Source: Dromiciops gliroides
Lineage: Eukaryota > Chordata > Mammalia > Microbiotheria > Microbiotheriidae
Reading direction: 5' to 3'
Assembly: GCF_019393635.1 (NCBI RefSeq)
Contig: NC_057862.1
Location: 412,404,169 to 412,468,168 of the forward strand
Length of the DNA: 64,000 nt
A program made the position numbers and the translations under genes. The notes under the pieces were generated by a model. The model was given only the letters and a program-made list of their open reading frames with translations. It made no database searches and was not told the origin of the DNA. Shown one piece after another: positions 55,346-64,000 of this stretch (its first letter is position 1; every line of letters begins with the position of its first letter).

Positions 55346-55826
55346 TATAAAACTTATGATAAACAGGATGCTATCAGAAACACTTGAAAAGACCTACATG
55401 AACTGAAGCAGAGTGAAATATACTGTATTCAAAATAACAGCAATAGTGTAAGATGATCTGCTGGGAAGCACATGGTTATTTTCAGCAAGGCAATGATCCA
55501 ATATAACTCAGAAGGACTCATGAAAATTGCAAGCCATCTACAGAGAAAGAACTGATGGTATCTGAAAACAGATTGAAGCATAATTTTTTTGACAGTTCCT
55601 TAATCTGAAGTTTTGTTTTTATCTGTTTTCTCTAACAACCTAGCTAATGTGGAGATGTTTTCCATGACTACTCATGTATAACTTATATTGAATTGCTTGA
55701 GTTCTTGGGGGGTGGGAAATGGGAAGGGAGGGAGGAAGAGAAGTTGGAACACAATGTTTTTAAAAATTGATGTCAAAATTTGTTTTTACATGTAATTTGG
55801 AAAATAAAATTCTAAACAGAAAAAAA
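55346..55826 (+). mobile_element. L1 LINE 3' UTR
   Basis: GAAACACTTGAAAAGACCTACATGAACTGAAGCAGAGTG, AGAGAAAGAACTGATGGTATCTGAAAACAGATTGAAGC and ACATGTAATTTGGAAAATAAAATTC are the marsupial L1 3' end with a polyadenylation signal and a short A-tail. Confidence 0.88.
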
Positions 55827-55967
55827 AATAGTTGATCTATCCAGTGAATAACAAGAGTCAAAGATTGGGTCTACCAAGTTCCAAATATAGGTTGCAGCTA
55901 TATAGCTGTCTTGGGAGGTGAATCAGGGTGGAGGTGACGTGGGTAAGCAGTCTATTAAAGGTATTTG

Positions 55968-56114
55968 CAGGGAAGCTAGGTGGCGCAGTGGATAGAGCAC
56001 TGGCCCTGGTGTCAGGAGGACCTGAGTTCAAATCTGGCCTCAGACACTTGACACTTACTAGCTGTGTGACCCTGGGCAAGTCACTTAACCCCAACTGCCT
56101 CACAAAAAAAACCA
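55968..56114 (+). mobile_element. MAR1-type SINE
   Basis: TSD AAAGGTATTTG at 55957-55967 and 56115-56125 is perfect. Confidence 0.95.
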
Positions 56115-56125
56115 AAAGGTATTTG

Positions 56126-56689
56126 GGTATATTAGGGCATGAGGAATGTAAGCTTGAGGAGACATGTGAAATCCAGAGGTAGTGTCTCTCTGCCTGTTAT
56201 GCCTCCATCAGAGGCTACATTATCCATGAAAGAGCAGTAGAAAGTCCTTTGTCCACAGGTTTCATGGGCCAAGAACTTGGGCCATTGCTCAATGTACCTG
56301 AAAGCCTCTCAACTACAACAGATAATGAAGGGACCAAGTGACAACAAATCACAAAAGTGCCCAAACTATCTGGCCATTGACCTATCTAACATCTAATGCC
56401 CCAGGCATAATTATTGGGGTTATTCTCCATACAATACATAGTTTACTAACAATATAGGTGGCATGGCATATCCTGAAAAGAATGGCAATTGAATGTTGAA
56501 GGACATGTATACTTTTTTTTTATATATATTTACCCCTAGATCACACACAAGTGTTTTTTGGCAGAGTCAGAATTAGAGCCCTAGTTTTCATTTTTTAGCT
56601 CCTTCCACTCAAGTCAAGTTTCTGTTTTATGAAATAGAATGGAACAAAGACTCTGAAATCATTTCAGAATAAGTGGTTGGTTTTTTTCA
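56126..56689. other. unclassified non-coding stretch
   Basis: No gene or repeat family recognised. Confidence 0.4.
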
Positions 56690-57020
56690 GTAAATTTTCC
56701 TTTATTTAAAGTTCTGAGTTCCAAATTTTGTCCCTCCGTTCCCTCCCCCTTCCCTGAGATGGTAAGCAATTAGATATAGGTTATACATGTGCAATTATAT
56801 AAAACATTACCATATTAGTCATTTTGTATAAGAAAACTTAAATAAAAGAAAAAGATGAAAGAAAGTTAAAAATAGCATGCTTCAGTCTGTGTTCAACCAA
56901 TATCAGTTAGTATGCTTCATTATTAGTCTTTTGGGACTGTCTTAGATCATTGTATTGCTGAGAATAGTTAAGTAATTCACAGTTCTTCATCAAACAATTT
57001 TGCTGTCACTGTGCACAATG
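56690..57020 (-). mobile_element. L1 LINE 3' UTR, antisense
   Basis: TTAAAGTTCTGAGTTCCAAATTTTGTCCCTCC, TTAGATATAGGTTATACATGTGCAATTATATAAAAC and TGCTGTCACTGTGCACAATG match antisense L1 3'-end blocks. Confidence 0.78.
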
Positions 57021-57057
57021 AAGAGCATGTGAAATACTTATGTATTATTCATATACA

Positions 57058-57300
57058 GGTAGGTGGCAAAGTGGATAGAGTGCTGGATTTGCTAACAAGA
57101 AGACCTAAGTTCAAATCCTGACTCAAACATTAATTATTAGCTTTTTGAAACTGGGCAAGTCATTTAATCTATCTGCTTCAGTTTTCTCATCTGTAAAAGG
57201 GGCATAGTATCTACCTTGCCCCTCATTATTAAAAGGATTAAAGGAGGTCATATTTGCACACCTTAAAATGCTATTGAAATGCTAGCTGTTATTATTGTAA
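57058..57300 (+). mobile_element. THER1/MIR-type SINE
   Basis: Head GGTAGGTGGCAAAGTGG, CTCATCTGTAAAAGGGGCATAG core, end AATGCTATTGAAATGCTAGCTGTTATTATTG. Confidence 0.88.
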
Positions 57301-57320
57301 GGATATGGTACACTATTGTT

Positions 57321-57892
57321 TGTTATGGGCCCAGAGAACCCCAGAAGTTCTCTGGGCTGCATCAAGGAACCTTCTCCTTGAGAAGCTAAACCAAAGGACA
57401 GATGCACCTAAAGAGATAAGTGGAACCAGATTTGACTGAGCTAGTTTTGGGACCTCCACCCTTCATTCTAGTCTTCCTTGACCCTGGGGAGATAAGATTA
57501 GGTGTGACTGCTGCCTTTGTGTCCTTGAGAGATCTACAGCCACCCCTCACCCAACTCCTCCAGCCACCACCAGTGGGGGATGGTCCTCCCTCACTAAGGG
57601 AACTTTCCACAGTCAGATGATCACCCCCATCAGTCCTCTATAAAAGTATCTACCTGTCTCCTGCTCGAGGAGATTGGTATCTCAGAGCCATGCTCTGTGC
57701 CATGCCTTTCTCCCCATGAGAAGAAGTCCAATGATTTCTCTCTTGGTTTCCCTTTCCTTTCCCAGCTCCTAATAAACTATTATCTTATTCTAATTGCTTT
57801 TGTGTGCAAGAGGGTGTAATTCTTCAAAGAAGAATACCTAAAGACCCCAAACCCCTACCCCTACCTCAAACCCCTACCCCATTTTCCCCACA
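57321..57892 (+). mobile_element. probable ERV LTR with promoter and polyadenylation signal
   Basis: Begins TGTTATGGGCCCAGAG and seems to end CCCCACA. TATAAAAG at 57639-57646 and AATAAA at 57771-57776 are spaced about 130 bp, as in an LTR U3-R. A T-rich U5-like part follows. I found no matching TSD, so one end may be wrong. No internal retroviral sequence is attached. Confidence 0.6.
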
Positions 57893-58640
57893 TCATGTTG
57901 TTCAATACTTTCAGTTTCAGATGTATCCAACCCTTTGTAACCCCATTTGGGATTTTCTTGGTGTGAGGGAAAAACCATCCTCTTCTCAATAATTCTCAGG
58001 AACTCAGCAGCAATGTGTCAAAGGCTCTTTATTTCCTTCTCATGAAAAGGAGGCACCCTAGTGTGCAGCTAGTGGGTGCCAAGAAAGGGGGTTCACAGGC
58101 CCTGTTTTATACCCTAGTCCCTAACACAAATGGACCCTCCCCTTTTTCATCATTGCTCCAATTACTCAAGGGTTATAATCTACGTGCAAAAACTAGCTAA
58201 TTGGAACGCAGTGTTCCCACCCCTCTTCCTTGTATGGACATAACCCAGGAGTGGACCTTATACTTCCTTATATGGACACAACTCTGGAGTGGACCTTATT
58301 GAGACCAGGGCTTCTTGAACCATGTGACCTTGCTAGCCTGAGGGGGAGGAGGGGATCTGAGACCTTTGTCCTACAAACAGGTCAGGAGGAGTATTACTGA
58401 CTGTTATATCCACATTGAGAGGAGACAACTACCCATTTTCTCACACTTGGCAAAGATAATGGAGTGATTTGTCATTCCCTTGTCCAGTTCATTTTACAGA
58501 TGAGGAAACTGAAGCAAACAGGGTTAAGTGACTTGCCCAGGATTACACAGCTAGGAAGTGTCTGAGACCCAGTTTGAAATCAGGAAGATGAGTCTTCCTG
58601 ACTCCAACCCTAGCACTATATCCACCGTGCCACCTAGCTG
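57893..58640 (-). mobile_element. RTESINE-type element split by a solo LTR
   Basis: TTGTTCAATACTTTCAGTTTCAGATGTATCCAACC and CCCCATTTGGGATTTTCTTGG, then after the LTR TTGGCAAAGATAATGGAGTGATTTG, a GATGAGGAAACTGAAGC core and the head CCACCTAGCTG. The two halves join exactly. Confidence 0.92.
57962..58445 (-). mobile_element. solo LTR of an endogenous retrovirus inside an RTE-tailed SINE
   Basis: 484 bp with ends TGTGAG..CTCACA, a perfect 6-bp inverted repeat with TG..CA. CTTGG flanks both sides (57957-57961, 58446-58450), a 5-bp TSD. On the reverse strand a TATAAAA box (58105-58111) precedes AATAAA (58028-58033) by about 75 bp, giving U3-R order and thus minus orientation. The host SINE reads through if it is removed. 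No coding region remains. Confidence 0.9.
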
Positions 58641-58658
58641 TACTATATTATATATAAA

Positions 58659-58775
58659 TTCTTTTTATAGTACTTGGAATAATTTCAAGGTTCTGCAAAT
58701 GCTTTGATTTGAGGGAGAAATGTAGTGTGTGCAAGAAAGAATCTTTGACCTTTCCCTCTCCATTTTCTCATTTGA
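58659..58775 (+). repeat. direct duplicate, copy 1 (partner 60227-60340)
   Basis: TTATAGTACTTGGAATAATTTCAA, GCTTTGATTTGAGGG and AATCTTTGACC..TTCCCTCTCCATTTTCTCA occur in the same order and spacing at 60227-60340, about 1.57 kb away. Confidence 0.88.
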
Positions 58776-58885
58776 ATAACTGGGTAAAACAAAATGAGTT
58801 TGCCTCAAGGAATATTCATAGAAATTGATGAGAAAGATGGGGATGTAGGTAAGGGTAGAAAGAATGTAATGAGAGGAGTAAAGAC

Positions 58886-58960
58886 TGTTGTTGTTTGTCC
58901 TTCATGACTTGCAGTGAATCAGATTTAAGTGAGGCAGGGCTGTGCAAAGAGTAGGGTATA
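58886..58960 (+). mobile_element. marsupial TTGTTGTTTGTCC-type SINE fragment
   Basis: TGTTGTTGTTTGTCCTTCATGACTTGCAGTGAATC, then GATTTAAGTGAGGCAGGGCTGTGCAAAGAG. Same family as 41360. Confidence 0.7.
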
Positions 58961-59375
58961 AGAAGACTGGAAAGCTAGGAGGGGGCTAGGTTTTGAAGAG
59001 CTTTGAATGCTAAACAGAGCATTTTATATTTGCTCTTGGAGGCAATAGGGAGTTATCGTAATTAATTGAGTAAGAGCTGATGAGTTGGTCAGGCCTGAGC
59101 TTTAGAAAAATCCCTTTGGTGACTGAATAGAGGACGGATTGGAGTGAAGCAGATATATCACACCAGTACTATGTTACAATAGTACAAGTGTGAGGTGATG
59201 AGGAGCTGTGCCAGATGGTGGCAATGTCAGAGGAAAGAAGGGGGCATATTTGAGAGATGTTGTGAAGGTGAAAACAACAGGCCTTGACAACTGATTAGAT
59301 ACAAAGGATGAGAAATAGTGAGGAGTTGAGGGTAACACTTATGAGATCTGCAATAAAGAGAGATAAGGACCCAGA
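58960..59375 (-). mobile_element. L2 LINE, antisense
   Basis: GTTTTGAAGAGCTTTGAATGC, GGAGGCAATAGGGAG, GAGCTGATGAG..GGTCAGGCCTG and AGGACGGATTGGAGTG are antisense L2 blocks in order. Confidence 0.82.
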
Positions 59376-59582
59376 GAGATTTCTGCCCTCCCCTTTCACT
59401 GGGGAGATGCCAGTGAAAGATGAAAGCATTCTATAGTTGGCCTGTGGAAACTGGGGACTTGATGGTCATTCTCTGAAACCAAGAAGAGCAGAAAGAAGAA
59501 AGAACAAGAAACTACATCTAGCCTTCCCTTCAGCAGTAAGAAGTAGGAATCCAGGATAGAACTTGTAAGGAAGGAATTCTCC

Positions 59583-59815
59583 TTGGGAAACCTAATAATA
59601 ATAGCTAATGTTTATATAATGCCTACTATGTGTCAGGCATTTTACAATTATTATCTCACTTGATCTTCATAAAAACCCTAGGAGGTAGATGCTATTATTA
59701 TCCTCATTTTACAGAGGAGGAAACTGAGGCAAACACTTTCCCAGGGGAAAGTTTCTGAGGCCAGATTTGAACTCAGGACCTCCTAACTCTAGGCCTAAGA
59801 TCTATCCACTGTGTC
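59583..59815 (-). mobile_element. MIR-type SINE
   Basis: GCTAATGTTTATATAATGCCTACTATGTGTCAGGC, TACAGAGGAGGAAACTGAGGC and GATTTGAACTCAGGACCTCC. Confidence 0.9.
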
Positions 59816-60770
59816 ACCTACCCACCTACAAGCTCAAGACTATAAATTACTATCAATTTACTCACATTTGGGAATTGACTGATTTCTGTTTTCTTCCTTT
59901 AAATAAAACATTTCCTCCAAAATTTCATGAACTTTATGATTGTAAGTGAGGTACTGATCTCAGTACTTAGCATACTTTCCTGAGCTGGGGCTCTGAGTCA
60001 TAAGGACAAGAAAATCCCCCAAAGGGCACTTGGGCCCTCAATACTTTGTATTATGAGAGAGTTCCTGACTCAAGTATGATAGCAGAGAGGAAGTGGAATT
60101 AAAGCAGAGATTTGAAGAATGGGTCTCATTTGGCTAGAATAGGAAGGAGACAGAAATAGCATTACAGGCAGGGAAAATAATAGGAACAAAGACTGGAGTT
60201 CAAAAAATGAACCTGACATGGCTTATCCAGTCCATTTATAGTACCTGGAATAATTTCAAAGTCCTGCATAAGTTTTGATTTGAGGGACAAATGTAGTGTG
60301 CACTAGAATCTTTGACCCTTCCCTCTCCATTTTCTCACTGGTAGGTAATCTTGTTACCTACTCACTATCCCCTCCCCTTCTCCTCACCTGGACTATAACC
60401 CTCCCAAGATCAAGACCTCTTCCCTGGGAACTGGAGCTGAACTGTTCTGATTGGTGAATGAGTGTAGACTCACCTAACCTACTATATCTGGCTGCTCCCT
60501 CTACCCCATACTTCATATTTCCTTCAGTCAACCACCCCGACATCTTATCATTTAACTCTATGCCCATACAAAACACCGCCCCCTTCCACCCCTGTTGTCA
60601 CCTTTAATTTCTTGTTCTGGGAATAGTAACCAAATAACACTATCATTACTTCTGGAAAAAACAACTGCCTTCCAGCAGCCCCACTCATCATCGCCTTAAC
60701 TCCCAAGACCAAAACTCCTTTCTTTAGACACCAGATGGGGTGATTCCTCTGTCTTTATATACTAGACCAG
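59816..60770. other. unclassified; contains duplicate copy 2 and weak promoter-like motifs
   Basis: 60227-60340 is the second copy of the 58659 block. Further on, TGATTGGTGAATG near 60447, CCGCCCC near 60577 and TTTATATAC near 60757 form a CCAAT/GC/TATA order, but it stops where the antisense L1 begins, so I cannot confirm an LTR. Confidence 0.35.
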
Positions 60771-61059
60771 AAAAGTTTCTTTGTATTCCTTTTTTTTCTA
60801 GCTTTTTTAGTTTCATGCCCAATTTATTGATCTCCTCCTTCTCTTTTTTATTCATGTAGGCATTTAGAGATATAAAATTTCCCCTAAGCACTGCTTTGGC
60901 TGCATCCCATAGATTTGGGTATGTTTTCTCATTGTCATCCCATGGATGAAGTTATTGATTGTTTCTATGATTCGTTGTTTGATCCACTCATTCTTTAGAA
61001 TGAGATTATTTAGTTTCTAATTAATTTTCAGTCTACCTTTCCATGGCTCTTTATCACAT

Positions 61060-61735
61060 GTAATTATTATTGCGTCATGATCTGAGAAGGATGCATTTAC
61101 TATTTCTGCCTTTCTACATTTGATTATGAGGTTTTTAATGCCCTAATACATGGTCAATTTTTTAATATGTGCCATGTACAGCTGAGAAAAAGGTATATTC
61201 CTTTCTATCCCCATTCAATTTTCTCCAGACATCCATCATATCTAACTTTTCTAACATTCTATTCACCTCTTTAACTTCTTTCTTATTTTGTGGCTAGATT
61301 TATCTAATTCTGAGAGGGGAAGATTCAGATCCCCCTCTAGTATAGTTTTGCTGTCTATTTCCTCTTGTAGCTCATTTAACTTCTCTAAGAATTTGGATGC
61401 TATACCACTTGGTGCATTCATGTTTAGTATTGATATTACTTCATTATCTATCATACCTTTTGGCAAGATGTAGTTTCCTTCCTTATCTCTTTTAATTAGA
61501 TCTATTTTTGCCTTTGCTTTGTCTGAGATAAAGATTGCTACCCCTGCTTTTTTTACTACAGCAGAAGCATAATATATTCTGCTCTAGCCTTTTACCTTTA
61601 CTCTGTGTGTATCTCTCTGCTTCAGATGTGTTTCTTGTAAATAGCATATTGCAGGATTCTGGTTTTTAATCCACTCTGCTATTCACTTCCATTTTATGGC
61701 AGAGTTCATCCCATTCACATCCACAGTTATTATTA
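61060..61735 (-). pseudogene. L1 ORF2 endonuclease domain, decayed
   Basis: Reverse reading gives VNGMNSAIKWK, then CYLQETHLKQRDTHR (the QETHL motif with the catalytic Glu), KAGVAILISDKA, ILNMNAPSGIASKF and GDLNLPLSELDKS (the GDFN.PLS..DRS block with Asp). Near 61085, ASFSDHDAII gives the catalytic SDH. These belong to the APE-type endonuclease that nicks target DNA. All main catalytic motifs are visible, but stops and frameshifts break the frame. RT motifs are absent downstream. Confidence 0.9.
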
Positions 61736-62782
61736 CTATCTATTTCCCTCCATTCTGTTTATCCCCTTTGTACTTGTTTCCCCTTCTTTCACCCTATTCC
61801 TCCTCACCAACGTTTTGCTTCTTACCCCTGCCTCCCCTAATCTGCCCTCCCTTTTATCATCCCCCTCCCTTTTCTTTACCCTTTTCTCCCTTGCTTTTGC
61901 CCTCCCTTCTATCAGTCCCCCCTTTCCCCTTACCCTTTTACTTCCCTAAAGAATATGCTAAGATTCTTTATCCAAATGAACATATATGCTATTCCATCTT
62001 TGAACCAAATCTGATGAGAGTAAGGTTGAAACAATGCTCACTCCTCTCTTCTTTCCCTCTATTTTAATAGGTTTTTTGTACCTCTTCATATGATGTAATT
62101 AACTCCATTCCACCTCCCCTTTCCTCTTCTCCCCATAAACTCCTTTTTTCACCCCTTAATTTTCTTTTTATCATCACACCAAAGACAATTTATATTTATA
62201 CACTCTGTGTATATTCCTTCTGTCTGCCTAGATAGATACAGTTCTCAAGAGTTATAAGTATTATCTTCTTATTACATAAGGATGTAAACAGTTTAACCTT
62301 ATTGAATAACTTTTTTCCCTTGTTTACCTTTTTTAACTTGTTTTAAGTCTTGTATGTTAAAATCGAATTTTCTGTTCAGTTCTGGTCTTTTCAACAGAAA
62401 ACCTTGAAAGTCCCCTATTTCATTGAATATCCATCTTTTCCCCTGAAAGAGAATTATCAGTTTTTCTGGGTACTTGATTACTGGTTGTAATCCAAGCTCC
62501 TTTGCCTTCTGGAATATCATATTCCAAGCCTTGTGATCCTTTAATGTTGAAGCTGCCAGGTCCTGTGCAATCCTGACTGTGGCTCCATGATATTTAAATT
62601 GCTTCTTTCTGGCTGCTTGGAGCATTTTCTCCTTCATCTGATAATTCCGGAATTTGGCTACAATATTCCTTGGAGTTTTCCTTTTGGGGAGTCTCTTTCT
62701 GGAGGTGATCAGTGGATTCTTTCAATGATGATTTTATCCTCTGATTCTATAATATCAGGGCAGTTATCCTTGATAATTTCTT

Positions 62783-62917
62783 TCTTTTTTTTTTTTTTTA
62801 GTGAGGCAATTGGTGTTAAGTCACTTGCCCAAGGTCACACAGCTAGTAAGTGTTTAGTGTCTGAGGCCGGATTTGAACTCAGGTACTCCTGACTCCAGGG
62901 CCAGTGCTCTATCCACT
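62783..62917 (-). mobile_element. MAR1-type SINE inside L1 ORF1
   Basis: TSD GATAATTTCTT (62772-62782) against GATATTTTCTT (62918-62928). The outer head is truncated. Confidence 0.93.
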
Positions 62918-63217
62918 GATATTTTCTTGGAATATGGTTTCTAAACTCTTTTTCTGATCATGGCTTTCAGGCAGTCCAATAATTCTCAAATTATCTCTAC
63001 TGGATTTATTTTCCAGGTCAGTTCTTTCCAATGAGGTATTTCACATTTTCTTCTATTTTTTCATTCTTTTGATTCTGTTTGACTGATTCCTGGTGTCTCA
63101 TGTAGTCATTAGCTTCCATCTGTATAATTCGAATTTTTAAGGCATTTTTTTCTTCAGTAAGCTTTTGCACCTCCTTTTCCATTTGGCCAAATGAATTTTT
63201 TGAAGAATTGTTTTCTT

Positions 63218-63367
63218 AGGGGGCAGCTAGGTGGCACAGTGGATAGAGCACTGGCCCTGGAGTCAGGGGTACCTGAGTTCAAATCTGGCCTCAGGTACTT
63301 AACACTTACTAGCTATGTGACCCTGGGTAAGTCACTTAACCCCAAATGCCTCACTAAAAAAAAAAAA
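63218..63367 (+). mobile_element. MAR1-type SINE inside L1 ORF1
   Basis: TSD AAGAATTGTTTTCTT at 63203-63217 and 63368-63382, 15 bp and perfect. It lies in the coiled-coil part of ORF1. Confidence 0.97.
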
Positions 63368-64000
63368 AAGAATTGTTTTCTTCAGTCAATCTTTGTGCTT
63401 CCTTTTCCAAGTTGTTGATTCTTTTTTCATAATTTTCTTGTGTTGCTTTCATTTCTCTTCCCATTTTTTCTTCCACCTCTCTCAACTGATTTTTTAAATC
63501 CTTTTTGAGCTCTTCCAAGAAGGCTTTCATCTTCCCTCTTGAGGCTTCACATATAGGTAATTTGAGAGTATTGTCCTCATCTGAGTTTGTGTTTAGCTAG
63601 CTCTTCCCTGTCAACACAGAAGCTCTCAATGGTAAGAGCTCTTATTTGTTTCTTATTCATATTGCAGTTTATTTTTTTAAAGTTGAGCTCTGCTCCTGGG
63701 GCACAAAGGTCACTGTTTCGAGCTTCTTGTGCTGGGGAATAGGGGCTGTGTCACTGGCTTTCTACTCTGAGGCCTCTATGGATTGTGGATTTCTCACTGC
63801 CCTGGGCTTGCTCCCTGCACTTCCTTCAGGCACTGGGATGGCCTGGGCCAGTCTTGCCTGTCCTGTGACCCTCCAGCTGGCAGTCTGCCCTCTCAGCTGG
63901 TGCTGGTGGATCTCACAACTAGCCTACTGCACCACCAGCTTGCTAAGCTGGGATCAAGGGGCCTCACTTGCTCTGCTGTGACCAAGAGCTTCCTGCTGAC

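Larger units (their letters stand above)
62299..63530 (-). pseudogene. L1 ORF1 (nucleic-acid chaperone), split by two SINEs
   Basis: A reverse-strand ATG at 63528-63530 opens MKAFLEELKKDLKNQL, a heptad-rich coiled coil that trimerises ORF1p. After the SINE at 63218 the coiled coil continues (EVQKLTEEKNALKIRI), then RDNLRIIGLPES, the conserved start of the RRM. After the SINE at 62783 comes ERIH, then a readable 112-codon frame (62637-62299) with MKEKMLQAARKK, KYHGATVRIAQDLA and KRPELN, the C-terminal domain. ORF1p coats L1 RNA. The copy has frame breaks besides the SINEs. Confidence 0.9.
60771..64000 (-). mobile_element. L1 LINE, antisense: 5' region, ORF1, inter-ORF region and ORF2 endonuclease; RT missing
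   Basis: On the reverse strand, from right to left: a GC-richer 5' region (about 63600-64000 and beyond), ORF1 (63530-62299), an A/G-rich inter-ORF region (about 62290-61740), then the ORF2 endonuclease (about 61735-61060) and the first part after it to 60771. The ORF2 RT, C-terminal region and 3' UTR are absent. Multiple stops show it is dead. SINEs interrupt ORF1 at 62783 and 63218. Confidence 0.9.

Noticed and set aside
63600..64000. GC-richer end of the window as a gene promoter or CpG island
   Set aside because: CpG is scarce and the position fits the 5' region of the antisense L1.

Overview
This window looks like gene-free, repeat-dense nuclear DNA from a marsupial. The main evidence is a tRNA-like short SINE whose consensus starts GGGGCAGCTAGGTGGCGCAG and ends in GTCACTTAACCC plus an A-tail. 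It occurs roughly 28 times, on both strands, and most copies have target-site duplications (TSDs) I could read directly. It sits alongside BovB/RTE-tailed SINEs, THER1/MIR-type SINEs, a BovB-like RTE fragment, marsupial-style L1, and old L2 and CR1/L3 LINEs. That combination fits a metatherian genome. I cannot name the species. Family names (MAR1-type, RTESINE-type, THER1) are from memory; the sequence itself shows the similarity, tails and TSDs.

I found no convincing protein-coding exon, CpG island, tRNA gene or CRISPR array. The longest open frame (166 codons, 4659-5159) resembles nothing I recognise. The many short frames containing GTVDKAPALDSGGPEFK-like strings are translations of the SINE. 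FLSFFLS-type frames are (TTTC)n microsatellites.

Layout. 1-6 kb: old unclassified sequence with a diverged duplication, two SINEs, a MIR and a possible LTR remnant. 6-9 kb: an L2 reverse-transcriptase fragment carrying a SINE and a BovB/RTE insertion, then a double SINE insertion at one site. 11 kb: a mariner-type MITE. 14-15.2 kb: a CR1/L3 reverse-transcriptase fragment. 16-18.7 kb: an antisense L1 with SINEs. 19-28 kb: a hAT-type MITE, an antisense CR1/L3, and an L2 split by a clean solo LTR (24358-24827). 28.7-29.3 kb: a probable second LTR. 29.9-32.6 kb: an RTE endonuclease fragment, a SINE pair in one TSD, and two L2 endonuclease pieces. 34.5-35 kb: a hAT-type MITE containing a U6-snRNA/SINE chimera. 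35-37 kb: antisense CR1/L3. 38-45 kb: SINEs, L2, a perfect 21-bp foldback, and an unclassified duplicated repeat. 45-49.3 kb: L1 pieces between inverted copies of that repeat. 49.3-52 kb: L2, an L1-derived composite element and another hAT MITE. 52-58.7 kb: nested SINEs, an L1 3' end, a probable ERV LTR, and a solo LTR inside an RTE-tailed SINE. 60.8-64 kb: an antisense L1 with a 5' region, a decayed ORF1, and an ORF2 endonuclease, but no downstream ORF2.

There is no gene network to describe. The information here is the record of retrotransposition: nested insertions give relative ages, and the most unusual objects are the U6-SINE chimera, the same-site double SINE, the one-TSD SINE dimer, the 21-bp foldback and the L1/MIR-junction composite. 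I found no undescribed enzymatic or defence system, and I think none is present.
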